Shown: positions 9,930-17,951 of the stretch, one piece after another
How the letters are laid out: every line of letters starts with the position of its first letter
Position numbering within the stretch: the stretch's first letter is position 1
Assembly: GCA_041402045.1 (NCBI GenBank)
Contig: JAWKSZ010000076.1
Location: 1 to 40,130 of the forward strand
Origin: JAGQRJ01 sp041402045
Lineage (GTDB): Bacteria; Planctomycetota; J058
Length of the DNA: 40,130 nt
Reading direction: 5' to 3'
Position numbers and translations under genes: made by a program
The notes under the pieces: model-generated
What the model was told of the DNA's origin: nothing
The model's input: only the letters and a program-made list of their open reading frames with translations
Database searches by the model: none

Positions 9930-11417
9930 ATGAGGCGAGGATCCTACGCGTTGATCTGTCTGCTCGCCGCCGGGTGCAGCGCGCCCGGTCCGGAGCGGCT
10001 CCCCAGCCCCAAGCGGGGGCTCTATAAAGCGCGCGAGGCGACCCACAGCGGGACCCCGGCCGAGCGCGCCGCCGCGCACCGCCGGGTGATCGAGCTCTGC
10101 CTGGAGGAGGGCTGGAGCGACGAGGCGGCCCAGGACTACCTCGCGCTGCGCGAGCTCTCCGGCGAAGACGCGCAGCTGCTCGAGACCCTGGCCTGGGGGA
10201 CCCTGCGCTTCGCCCTGCGCTCGTCGGACCCCGCGCGCCGGATCCGGGGCGCCGAGGCGCTCTCGCGGCTCGTGCCCAACCCGGTGGCGCTGCAGCTCCT
10301 GCGCGACGGCCTGGGCGACCCGCACCCCGAGGTCCAGGTCGCCTGCGTGAGCGCCCTGGGGCGCGCCGGCTGGGGCGAGGCGCTGGCGACCCTCGAGCGC
10401 GCCGAGGCCTGCGACCCGGCGGCGCAGCGCGCGGCCCTCGACGCGCTGAGCGCCGAGGCCCGGGGCGGGCGCGTCGCGCCGGAGGCGCTGGCGGCCGCGC
10501 TCCCCGGCGCCGCCGCGTCCCTCGAGCGCGGCCCCGACCGGGTGCGGCTCGCGGCGCTGGAGCTGCTCGCGCTCCTCGGTGACCCGGGGGCCGAGGCCCT
10601 GGCTCAGGGGATCGAGCAGGCCGACGAGGCGGTCAGTCAGCGCGCGGCGGTGCTCTTCGCCGCCCGCGACGCGGAGGACGCCCGCGCCCGCTGGCGGCGC
10701 ACGCACCTCGGGCGCACCCCGGAGCTCGCCGCCTTCGACCGCGCCCTCGGCGTCCACGCCGGCGCGTCGGCGGGACCCGTCGCCGACGACCTCGCGAGCG
10801 AGGACCCCGCCGTGCGCCACGCGGCCCTGCGCGGGCTGTGGGGACCCGGCGCCGCGACCCTCGGGGCCGAGATCCACGCGCTCACGGAGCACCCCTCGCG
10901 GGCCACGCGCCTGGCGGCGCTGGCCCTCGCCCGGCGCTGGGCCCCGCTGCCGCGCCCGGCGCTCCTCGGCCTCCTCGGCCACGAGGACCCGGCCACGCGC
11001 CTGGCCGGCTTCACAGCCCTCAGCGCCGGGGAGACCCTGGGGCTCGACGTGCTCGAGCCGCTGTGGACGTCCGGCGATCGGGCCCTGGCCCCGGTCGTCG
11101 CCGAGTGCCTGCTGGGGGAGGGCCCCCGGGGCCTCGAGCTGCTCGAGCGCGGGGTCGCCCGCCCGGCCACCAGCCGCGCGGCGCTGCGCGCGCTGCAGGC
11201 GCGCCCCGAGGCGCACCCGCGCTTCCGCGCGCTGCTCGAGGTCACCGACCCCGACGCCCGCCGGCTGGGCGCCCGCGGCCTGGTCTACAGCGCGTCCCGC
11301 GCCGACGTGCCGCAGCTCGTCGAGGGCCTGACCACGCTCCGCGCCGACACCGACGTGCTCTGCGCCGCGGCGCTGCTCAGCGCCCTCGAGGTCTCGACCC
11401 CGCCCAGCGTCGAGTAG
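9930..11417 (+). CDS. HEAT-repeat lipoprotein
   Basis: The ATG at 9930 is preferred over a GTG at 9891 because it gives a compact lipoprotein signal with lipobox LAAGC (Cys16); no strong ribosome site is visible. The 495-residue product is Ala/Leu/Arg-rich. It contains repeated amphipathic helix pairs of HEAT type, for example around DPHPEVQVACVSALGRAG and EDPAVRHAALRGLWGPG, running from about residue 95 to the end. HEAT solenoids usually act as protein-binding scaffolds, so a lipid-anchored scaffold in the periplasm or outer envelope is likely. The gene diverges from the giant exported pair and is followed 50 bp later by another lipoprotein. No catalytic residues are visible and the partner is unknown. 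Confidence 0.85.
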   Translation: MRRGSYALICLLAAGCSAPGPERLPSPKRGLYKAREATHSGTPAERAAAHRRVIELCLEEGWSDEAAQDYLALRELSGEDAQLLETLAWGTLRFALRSSDPARRIRGAEALSRLVPNPVALQLLRDGLGDPHPEVQVACVSALGRAGWGEALATLERAEACDPAAQRAALDALSAEARGGRVAPEALAAALPGAAASLERGPDRVRLAALELLALLGDPGAEALAQGIEQADEAVSQRAAVLFAARDAEDARARWRRTHLGRTPELAAFDRALGVHAGASAGPVADDLASEDPAVRHAALRGLWGPGAATLGAEIHALTEHPSRATRLAALALARRWAPLPRPALLGLLGHEDPATRLAGFTALSAGETLGLDVLEPLWTSGDRALAPVVAECLLGEGPRGLELLERGVARPATSRAALRALQARPEAHPRFRALLEVTDPDARRLGARGLVYSASRADVPQLVEGLTTLRADTDVLCAAALLSALEVSTPPSVE

Positions 11418-11438
11418 CCCGACCCGGGATTCATGCCC

Positions 11439-11444
11439 TACACT
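11439..11444 (+). promoter_or_regulatory. Possible -10 element (TACACT)
   Basis: TACACT lies 23 bp before the ATG of the second lipoprotein, which would give a leader of about 17 nt. No convincing -35 hexamer is visible. The same hexamer sits in a comparable position before the NPCBM gene, which raises its credibility a little. Confidence 0.3.
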
Positions 11445-11467
11445 CGTGGCTCGCACGAGGAGGTGTC

Positions 11468-12343
11468 ATGGGTCGGATCGTCCTGATCCTGGGGGTCGCG
11501 CTGTTGGCCGGGTGCTCGAGCACGCCGGAGCCGCCGCCGTTCAACCCCAAGAGCACGGTGGACCAGAACCTGACCAAGAGCGTGCTCGCGCCGCGGCAGT
11601 TCAAGCTCGCCCCCGGGCTGCAGGTCGGCGGCAAGGTCGCGCGGCGGACCACGGTCCCCGGCCTCGAGGAGCCGATCGAGACCTGGTATGCGGTCGTCGG
11701 TGAGGAGGACGGGCACTGGCGCGTGGAGTGCGTGAGCGACTCGCTGCAGAGCCTGCACGCGACCAACGCCGAGACCCGCGCGCTGGTGATCGGCTGCGCG
11801 GTGAACAAGGAGACCGGCGTCGTGTCCCGCGCGGTGGTCGGCAAGCCCGGCGAGCTCGCGATCGAGATCTCGGTCGAGGAGCCGCTGGACGCTGACCCCG
11901 AGCCCGTCGAGCGCGAGGCCACCGTCGAGGTCCCCGGCCTGGGCGAGGTCCCGGCCCTCGAGCGCGAGCTCGCGGAGTACGAGGAGACCTCCTGGTACGG
12001 GACCGAGGGGGCGCTGGCCGGGGTGCTGCTCAAGTTCCAGGGCCCCGAGGCCTACGCCCTGAGCGCGGCCCCGGCGGAGACGAGCTTCGAGGTCAGCGGC
12101 CACGCGATCGAGGCCCTGGCCCTGACCTACGACAACGGCGCGGTGGTCAAGCTGGCCAAGGACGACCCCCTGCTCGCGACCTTCTACCCCGCCCCGGGCC
12201 CCGGGCGCCGCGGGTTGATCGGCGAGGTCCAGCCCTACTTCAAGAGCGAGCTCACCGCCTACGCCACCGACGCGACCCCGCAGTTGGTGTGGGACGCCCC
12301 CGAGGGCGCCAACCCCGAGGGCGAGACCCCGCCCCGCGACTGA
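11468..12343 (+). CDS. Hypothetical lipoprotein
   Basis: The ATG at 11468 follows an AGGAGG site 4 nt away. The 291-residue product has a lipoprotein signal with lipobox LLAGC (Cys16). The mature part is acidic and mixed alpha/beta. It has a short Pro-rich linker after the lipidated Cys (PEPPPFNPK), a run of Glu/Pro around residues 138-155 and a low-complexity tail. I do not recognise a family and see no catalytic motif. It probably sits at the periplasmic or outer-envelope surface, like the neighbouring HEAT lipoprotein. The gene ends 17 bp before an array of phased palindromes. Confidence 0.85.
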   Translation: MGRIVLILGVALLAGCSSTPEPPPFNPKSTVDQNLTKSVLAPRQFKLAPGLQVGGKVARRTTVPGLEEPIETWYAVVGEEDGHWRVECVSDSLQSLHATNAETRALVIGCAVNKETGVVSRAVVGKPGELAIEISVEEPLDADPEPVEREATVEVPGLGEVPALERELAEYEETSWYGTEGALAGVLLKFQGPEAYALSAAPAETSFEVSGHAIEALALTYDNGAVVKLAKDDPLLATFYPAPGPGRRGLIGEVQPYFKSELTAYATDATPQLVWDAPEGANPEGETPPRD

Positions 12344-12360
12344 CGTACCCCACCGATTGG

Positions 12361-12573
12361 GGTCGACCTACCCGCAGCGGGTCTTGGGACCCACTCCGAG
12401 GGGGTCGACCTGCCTTCCTGGGGTCCTGGGACTCTGTCGGAGTCGGTCGACCTACTCCTCCTGGGGGTCGGGAACTCAATCCGAGTAGGTCGACCTGCTC
12501 TTCCTGGGGTTCGGGAACCCAATCCGAGGTGGTCGACCCACTCTTCCTGGGGTCCTGGGACACTGTCCGCGTG
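12361..12573. repeat. Five tandem 42-43 bp units, each opening with the palindrome GGTCGACC
   Basis: Perfect GGTCGACC palindromes start at 12361, 12403, 12445, 12488 and 12531, so centre spacings are 42, 42, 43 and 43 bp. The rest of each unit is a diverged copy of a pattern with CTTCCTGGGGTC followed by GGGAACNCAATCCGAG. The units lie in the 386-bp gene-free stretch between the lipoprotein (stop 12343) and the NPCBM gene (start 12730). Frames through the array are not maintained because units differ by one base, so it is not a coding repeat. The remainder of the gap (12574-12702) shows nothing clear. Confidence 0.9.
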
Positions 12574-12702
12574 GTGAGGCTTCGGCCGGACGATCGCCCA
12601 AGTGCGGTGGCCGGGCGAGACGGGTCGCGGGCGCGCCGGGTGACGCGACCCGGCCTCGATCCTCGGACGATGGTCCCCAACCGCGACCGCGCAGGCGCGG
12701 GT

Positions 12703-12708
12703 TACACT
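12703..12708 (+). promoter_or_regulatory. Possible -10 element (TACACT)
   Basis: TACACT lies 22 bp before the ATG at 12730, giving a predicted leader of about 15 nt that contains AAGGAGG. It would be the promoter of the NPCBM-transglutaminase operon. No clear -35 is seen. Confidence 0.35.
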
Positions 12709-12729
12709 TCCGGGGTGAAGGAGGCGGCC

Positions 12730-13956
12730 ATGCTGAGGTCAGTGGCGCTGGGCTTCGTGCTCGTGCTCTGCGCGGGGATCGCGCGGGGTGAGGAGATCCG
12801 CACGCTCGGAGGCGCCTTCGACGAGGAGCTGATCTCGATCGGCGGCTCGCCGCTGACGCTGAAGACGGCCGGCCACAGCCTGCCCCTGGGCGAGGTCAAG
12901 GCGGTGCGCTTCCAGCAGCCGCCCTCGCAGCTGCGGGGCACGAAGGTCTTGCTGGTCAACGGCGACTCGGTGCGCGGCGTGATCTCCGGCGGCAGCTCGG
13001 AGGGGGTCACCGTGCGCAGCGGCGGGCTGGGCGAGGTCACGATCTCCTTCGACTACGTGCGGGCGCTGATCCCCGAGACCTCCCCCGAGCTCGAGCGCCA
13101 GCTCGAGGCCTCGATCCAGCCCGGCCAAACCGTGGACTCGGTGGTGCAGAAGGACGCGACCTACGAAGGCGGGGTCAAGACGATCCAGCCGGGGCGGGTC
13201 GTGATCGACACCGACGAAGACGGCGGCTCGCGGGTGGGCACCCACTCGCTGCGCCTGGCCGAGGTGCAAATGGTCACGATCGGCGTGTTCGACGACCCGC
13301 CGGCGGACCCCGAGGGGCTGCACGTGGGCGTGGTGCTCCTCGACGGGAGCCGGCTGCACGGCGAGCTCGTGGGCTACTCCGGCGGCGTGCTCCAGCTCAA
13401 GCACTTCCTGGGCGGCGGCGAGCCGCTCTCGATCGAGTCCAGCCACCTGGCCGAGCTCGCGGTCAAGAACGGCGCCTTCGTCTACGTCTCGGACCTCGAC
13501 CCCTCGACCCTCAAGCAGGAGTTCCCCGCGGGCTTCCTGTTCGACGCCGAGACCTGGGGCTACAAGCGCGACAGCAACGTCACCGGCGGGCCGCTGAAGC
13601 TCGGCGGGCAGGTGTTCGAGAAGGGCCTCGGGGTGCACTCCTACTCCGAGCTGAACTTCCGCCTCGACGGGAAGTTCGCGCGCTTCCGCACCCAGGTCGG
13701 CCTCGACGACTCGGTGCGCCGGCTGGGCATGCCCGGCTTCGGCGGCGCGGTGTTCCGCGTGCTCCTCGACGGCAAGCCGGCCAAGGAGGTCGGCGAAGCG
13801 GGGCTGGGGCTCTCCAAGGGGAGCGACCCCAAGCGCCTCGACGTGGACGTCAGCGGGGTGCAGACGCTGACCTTGATCGTGGACTTCGATCCGACCTCGC
13901 TGCACGTGCTCGGCCGCGCCAACTGGGCCGACGCGCACCTGATCCGGAGCAAGTAG
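12730..13956 (+). CDS. Exported NPCBM-domain protein
   Basis: The ATG at 12730 follows a strong AAGGAGG site 5 nt upstream. The 408-residue protein has a signal peptide (1-20, ending IARG). Residues about 25-245 hold several weak repeats of a small beta unit, with patterns such as VNGDSVRGVISG and LDGSRLHGELVG. Residues about 256-407 are an NPCBM-type carbohydrate-binding module, recognised from the EKGLGVHSYSEL signature near residue 300, the following FRTQVGLDD and the closing WADAHLI. NPCBM modules bind glycans, usually beside glycosidases, but no catalytic domain is present here. The gene leads a tight operon, ending 5 bp before the transglutaminase-like gene. A role in binding envelope or extracellular polysaccharide is likely but inferred. 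Confidence 0.88.
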   Translation: MLRSVALGFVLVLCAGIARGEEIRTLGGAFDEELISIGGSPLTLKTAGHSLPLGEVKAVRFQQPPSQLRGTKVLLVNGDSVRGVISGGSSEGVTVRSGGLGEVTISFDYVRALIPETSPELERQLEASIQPGQTVDSVVQKDATYEGGVKTIQPGRVVIDTDEDGGSRVGTHSLRLAEVQMVTIGVFDDPPADPEGLHVGVVLLDGSRLHGELVGYSGGVLQLKHFLGGGEPLSIESSHLAELAVKNGAFVYVSDLDPSTLKQEFPAGFLFDAETWGYKRDSNVTGGPLKLGGQVFEKGLGVHSYSELNFRLDGKFARFRTQVGLDDSVRRLGMPGFGGAVFRVLLDGKPAKEVGEAGLGLSKGSDPKRLDVDVSGVQTLTLIVDFDPTSLHVLGRANWADAHLIRSK

Positions 13957-13961
13957 CGCCC

Positions 13962-16900
13962 ATGTTCGACCTGACTCGCACAGCGCGCCGCTGCGCGCTG
14001 ACCCTCGCCGTGTGCGCGCTCAGCGCGGCGGCGGACACCGTGGTCACCCCCACCGCGCGCCTGGAGGGCGAGCTCGCGCCGCGAGACGGCGAGGCCCTCG
14101 TGCTGCGCCAGGGGGGCTGGACGGTGCGCGTCCCCGCCCGCGACGCGCTGGCGGTGATCGGGAGCGGCACCGTGCGCTGGATCGCGGCGGACCTGGCCGA
14201 GGACCGGGCCCTCGAGCTCGCCGCCCGGGGCAAGACCGACGAGGCCCTGGCGGTCTATCGCCGCGCGCTGCGCGGGGTGCTGGACGTCGTGCAGCGCGGG
14301 GCCGCCCCCCCCGCCGCCGCCGACGTGCAGGTCGCGATCTACCTCAACGGGATCGACGCCCACGCCCAGGAGACCGGGCGCTCGCTCGAGGCCCTGGCCG
14401 CGGCGGCGGACCTGCTCGAGCCCGGGCTCCCCGCGCGCTGGGCCGAGCGCGCGCGGCTCGTGCGCGCCAAGCACCTGCGCCGCCTGGGGCGGCTGGAGGA
14501 GGCCCTGGCGGAGGAGCAGGCCCTCGGCTTCGTGAGCGCCTTCGCCCTGATCGGGCCCTTCGACAACGAGCGCGGCACCGGGTTCGAGGGGAGCTACCCC
14601 CCCGAGGTCGAGCCCTTCGACTTCGCCGCGCGCTACCCGGGCAAGGGCCGCGACGTGCGCTGGAAGCTGCAGCCGGTCGAGGCCCCGCCGCTCGGCGTGA
14701 TCGACCTCGACGCGCTGTTCGGCCCCAACGAGCAAGCCACCGCCTACGCCCTGACCGCGCTCTACGCCGAGGCCGACACCGAGGTCGCCCTGCGCTGGGG
14801 CAGCGACGAGGCCGCCGCGGTGTGGGTCAACGGGCAGCAGGCGCGGGTGGACGACGTGCGTCGCCCGTATCGCGCGGACCAGAGCGCGGTCGGGGTCCTG
14901 CTCCGCCAGGGCTGGAACCGGGTGCTGCTCGAGGTCGGCGAGCAAACGGGCGAGTGGCGCTTCTCGCTCAGGGTCACGGCGCTCGAGGGCGGGCCCGCCG
15001 CCGGCGTGCGCCAGGCCGAGGCCAAGGAGCTGACCGAGGCGCTCGAGGTCCCGAGCGAGGTCGAGTGGCGCGAGCTGCCGCCGGAGCCCCTGGATCGCCT
15101 GGCGTCCCTCGCCGCGCCGAGCTGGCGCGAGGCGTTCCACACCGGGCTGCTGCACATGGAGCTCGAGGCCCACGGCCAGGGCGCGCACCCGGATCGCGAC
15201 GCCCTGGAGCGCGCCTGCGCCCTGGCGCCGGAGCGCGCGGCCCCGCGCTACGCCCTGGCTCAGGCCCTGAGCGCCGACGCCGAGTTCTCGGTCAACCGCG
15301 AGGACAACGCGCGGCGCGCGGCGCTGGAGGCGACGTTGGCCCTCGACCCGGCGCACCACCTCGCGCGCCTGGACCTGGCCCGCTACTACCTCGGGCTGGG
15401 GAGCCTCGACCGCTGCGGCGAGCTCGTCGACGCGGTGCTCGCCCGGGACCCGCACCACGTGTTCGCCCGGGTGTTCGACCTCGAGCTCGAGCGCGCCCGC
15501 GGGCTGGCGCCCCTCGCGCGCCGCGCCGAGCGCGCGCTCGTCCGCGACCTCGAGGCCGAGGTCCAGAGCGGTCAGCGTCGGGCGTTGCCCCGGGGCGTGG
15601 TGAGCCTGCTCCTGCGCGCGGCGGAGGCCGACGACGACGTGGAGCAAGAGCTGCGCCTGCGCCAGGCGTTGGTGGACGAGGCCCCGGGCGCCGTCGGCGC
15701 GCAGCTCCAGCTCGCGAGCGCCGAGTGGGACGCCCAGCGCCGCGAGGCGGCGGTCGCGCGGCTGCGGGTGGCCCGCGAGCTCGCGCCCTTCGAGCCCCGG
15801 ATCGACCAGCGCCTGGCGCGCTGGTACGAGGTGCTCGGGCGCAACGACGAGGCCACCGCGGCCTACGAGGCGGGCTACGCGGTGGCCCACGAGGACCCGG
15901 GCTTCCTCCAGGCCTACGCCCGGCACATGGAGCGCACGGGCAACGCCAAGCTCGCGGACGCGCTCTACCAGCGCGCCCTCGAGCTGAACCCGAACCTGGT
16001 CGCGCTGCGCGACTACCTGGCCTACCGCGACCGCGACCGCGAGCGCGAGCCGAGCTACGAGGACCCCTGGGTCCTCGACCCGGAGCCGGTGTTCGCCGCC
16101 GCGGCGGAGCGGCCCCTGGACCCGCGCCGCACCCACCGCGTGCTCGCGCGGCAGCAGGTGGTCAAGCTCAACCTCGACGGGACCAAGAGCGAGTGGAACC
16201 AGGTCCTGCTGCGGGTCGAGAACAAGGACGGCGCGCGCAGCTTCACGCGCTACGGCGTGCCCTACAGCACCGAGCAGCGCCTGGAGTTCCTCCGCGGGCG
16301 GGTGCTGCGCCCGGGCGGCGCGCGCCGCGACGCGCGGCTGAGCACCTACTGGGGGCGCGGCGGCGGCGAGTTCGGCGGGCGGCGCTCGGGGGCGATCGAG
16401 CTCGGCCCCCTGGAGCCGGGGGACCTGCTAGAGGTGCGCTACCGCCTGGACGACCTCCAGGCCGGGTTCTTCGGCGACTACTACGGCGAGGACGTGTTCT
16501 TCCAGGACGCGGTGCCCCTCGACTTCGCGCGCTACGTGGTGATCGCGCCGGCGGAGCGCGCGCTCTACTTCCACACCCCGGGCTTCGAGGCCCTGGGCCT
16601 GGCCCTGGCCCAGGAGCACACCGAGCGCGAGGGCCTGCAGGTCCACGCCTTCCGCGCCGAGGGCGTGCCCGCGGCGATCGACGAGCCGAACCAGCCCTGG
16701 GCCAAGGAGCGCCTGCCCCAGGTGCAGGTCAGCACCTTCCGCGACTGGGACGCCTTCGCGCGTTGGTACTGGGGGCTGGTCAAGGGGCAGCACGAGGCCG
16801 ACCCCGCGATCAAGGCCAAGGTCCAGGAGCTCTGCGCCGGCGCCACCTCGGACGAGGAGAAGATCCGCCGGATCTACAACTACGTGGTCTCCGAGATCCG

Positions 16901-17951
16901 CTACAACGCGAGCTGGGAGTTCGGGATCCACGGGTTCAAGCCCTACAACGCGACGAAGATCTACGCGCGCAAGTTCGGCGACTGCAAGGACAAGTCGACC
17001 CTGATCAACACCATGCTGCGGGAGGTGGGGATCGACTCCTATCCGGTGCTGATCTTCGGCGAGGACATGCGCGGGCGCGAAGACCTGACCCTCCCGCTCA
17101 TGGGGCACTTCAACCACTGCATTAGCTACGTGGAGACCCCCGAGGGCGGGCTGTTCGTGGACGGCACCGCCGAGCACCACAGCTTCAAGACGCTCCCGAG
17201 CATGGACTACGGCGCCCACGTGGTCGTGGTCTCGCCCAAGGGCGGCGCGCTGAAGACGATCCCCGAGCGCCCGGCGGACGAGAACCGCGTGCTCGAGCAG
17301 CACCGGGTCCAGCTCCAGCCCGACGGCGGGGCCAAGGTCACCAGCCGGATCGAGGGCCGCGGGAGCTTCGACGTGGTCCTGCGCTCGCTCATGGGCACCC
17401 CCGGGCGGCGCAAGGCGGTGCTCGAGCCGCGGGTCGGCCGGCTGTGGAGCGGCGCCCGGGTCCTGAGCGTGAAGGCCTCGGACCCCGGCGACCTGGACCA
17501 GCCCCTGGTGCTCGAGGTCGAGGTCGAGGTCCCGCGCGCGGTGCAGGAGACGACGTCCGGCGACGACGGGCTGCTCGAGGTCAAGAGCTGGCTGTTCGAC
17601 ATGCTCTACGCCCGCGGGCAGCGCCTGAGCGCGCTGGCCGCCGACGGGGAGCGGCAGACCGACCTCGTGCTCCCGCTCCCCGCCGGGGTCGAGGAGACCG
17701 TGATCTACGAGCTGCCCGAGGGCACCTCGATCAAGAGCGTGCCTGCGGACGTCGAGCTGGAGACGAGCTTCGGGCGCTACCGCCGGCGCTACACCAAGAA
17801 CCCCGACGGGACCCTGAGCGTCGAGCGCACCCTCGCGGTCGACAAGCGGCGGGTGACCCCCGCGGAGTACGGCGAGCTGCGCGAGTTCCTCGGCGAGGTC
17901 GAGCGCGCCGAGGCCGACCGCCCGGTGCTCGGGCAAGGAGCGGACGATTGA
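13962..17951 (+). CDS. Exported DUF3857/transglutaminase-like protein, catalytic triad intact
   Basis: This 1329-residue protein has a signal peptide (about 1-24) and one small beta unit (LEGELAPRDGEAL) like those in the preceding gene. A TPR-like region follows, then a module opening with IGPFDNERGTGFEG (about 192) and a jelly-roll-like segment with VWVNG and GWNRVLLEV (about 285-335). TPRs continue (about 400-690), then DUF3857 (about 720-910) and a transglutaminase-like core (about 955-1085). The core keeps Cys1008 in FGDCKDKS, His1052 in FNHCISYV and Asp1067 in LFVDGTAEHH. A C-terminal beta domain follows. Members of this fold act as peptidases or acyl transferases on proteins or peptides, but the substrate here is unknown. 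The stop overlaps the start of the next gene (TTGA), indicating translational coupling. Confidence 0.9.
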   Translation: MFDLTRTARRCALTLAVCALSAAADTVVTPTARLEGELAPRDGEALVLRQGGWTVRVPARDALAVIGSGTVRWIAADLAEDRALELAARGKTDEALAVYRRALRGVLDVVQRGAAPPAAADVQVAIYLNGIDAHAQETGRSLEALAAAADLLEPGLPARWAERARLVRAKHLRRLGRLEEALAEEQALGFVSAFALIGPFDNERGTGFEGSYPPEVEPFDFAARYPGKGRDVRWKLQPVEAPPLGVIDLDALFGPNEQATAYALTALYAEADTEVALRWGSDEAAAVWVNGQQARVDDVRRPYRADQSAVGVLLRQGWNRVLLEVGEQTGEWRFSLRVTALEGGPAAGVRQAEAKELTEALEVPSEVEWRELPPEPLDRLASLAAPSWREAFHTGLLHMELEAHGQGAHPDRDALERACALAPERAAPRYALAQALSADAEFSVNREDNARRAALEATLALDPAHHLARLDLARYYLGLGSLDRCGELVDAVLARDPHHVFARVFDLELERARGLAPLARRAERALVRDLEAEVQSGQRRALPRGVVSLLLRAAEADDDVEQELRLRQALVDEAPGAVGAQLQLASAEWDAQRREAAVARLRVARELAPFEPRIDQRLARWYEVLGRNDEATAAYEAGYAVAHEDPGFLQAYARHMERTGNAKLADALYQRALELNPNLVALRDYLAYRDRDREREPSYEDPWVLDPEPVFAAAAERPLDPRRTHRVLARQQVVKLNLDGTKSEWNQVLLRVENKDGARSFTRYGVPYSTEQRLEFLRGRVLRPGGARRDARLSTYWGRGGGEFGGRRSGAIELGPLEPGDLLEVRYRLDDLQAGFFGDYYGEDVFFQDAVPLDFARYVVIAPAERALYFHTPGFEALGLALAQEHTEREGLQVHAFRAEGVPAAIDEPNQPWAKERLPQVQVSTFRDWDAFARWYWGLVKGQHEADPAIKAKVQELCAGATSDEEKIRRIYNYVVSEIRYNASWEFGIHGFKPYNATKIYARKFGDCKDKSTLINTMLREVGIDSYPVLIFGEDMRGREDLTLPLMGHFNHCISYVETPEGGLFVDGTAEHHSFKTLPSMDYGAHVVVVSPKGGALKTIPERPADENRVLEQHRVQLQPDGGAKVTSRIEGRGSFDVVLRSLMGTPGRRKAVLEPRVGRLWSGARVLSVKASDPGDLDQPLVLEVEVEVPRAVQETTSGDDGLLEVKSWLFDMLYARGQRLSALAADGERQTDLVLPLPAGVEETVIYELPEGTSIKSVPADVELETSFGRYRRRYTKNPDGTLSVERTLAVDKRRVTPAEYGELREFLGEVERAEADRPVLGQGADD

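Noticed and set aside
2968..9933. A 2321-codon open frame on the plus strand opposite the giant exported genes (and a 788-codon one at 70-2436).
   Set aside because: It is the exact codon-register complement of the minus-strand genes, rich in Ala/Gly/Leu/Arg/Asp/His as expected for antisense of high-GC coding DNA. It has no domain or signal peptide and it spans a real intergenic gap. The minus-strand proteins have ribosome sites, signal peptides and matching paralogue motifs.
9627..11456. A 609-codon minus-strand frame opposite the HEAT lipoprotein.
   Set aside because: It is antisense to a well-supported lipoprotein gene, has atypical composition and also overlaps the start of the giant exported gene.
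12252..12680. Minus-strand frame with a roughly 14-residue repeat across the palindrome array.
   Set aside because: The repeat in the peptide is a by-product of the 42-bp DNA repeat. The frame breaks where units are 43 bp, and there is no ribosome site.
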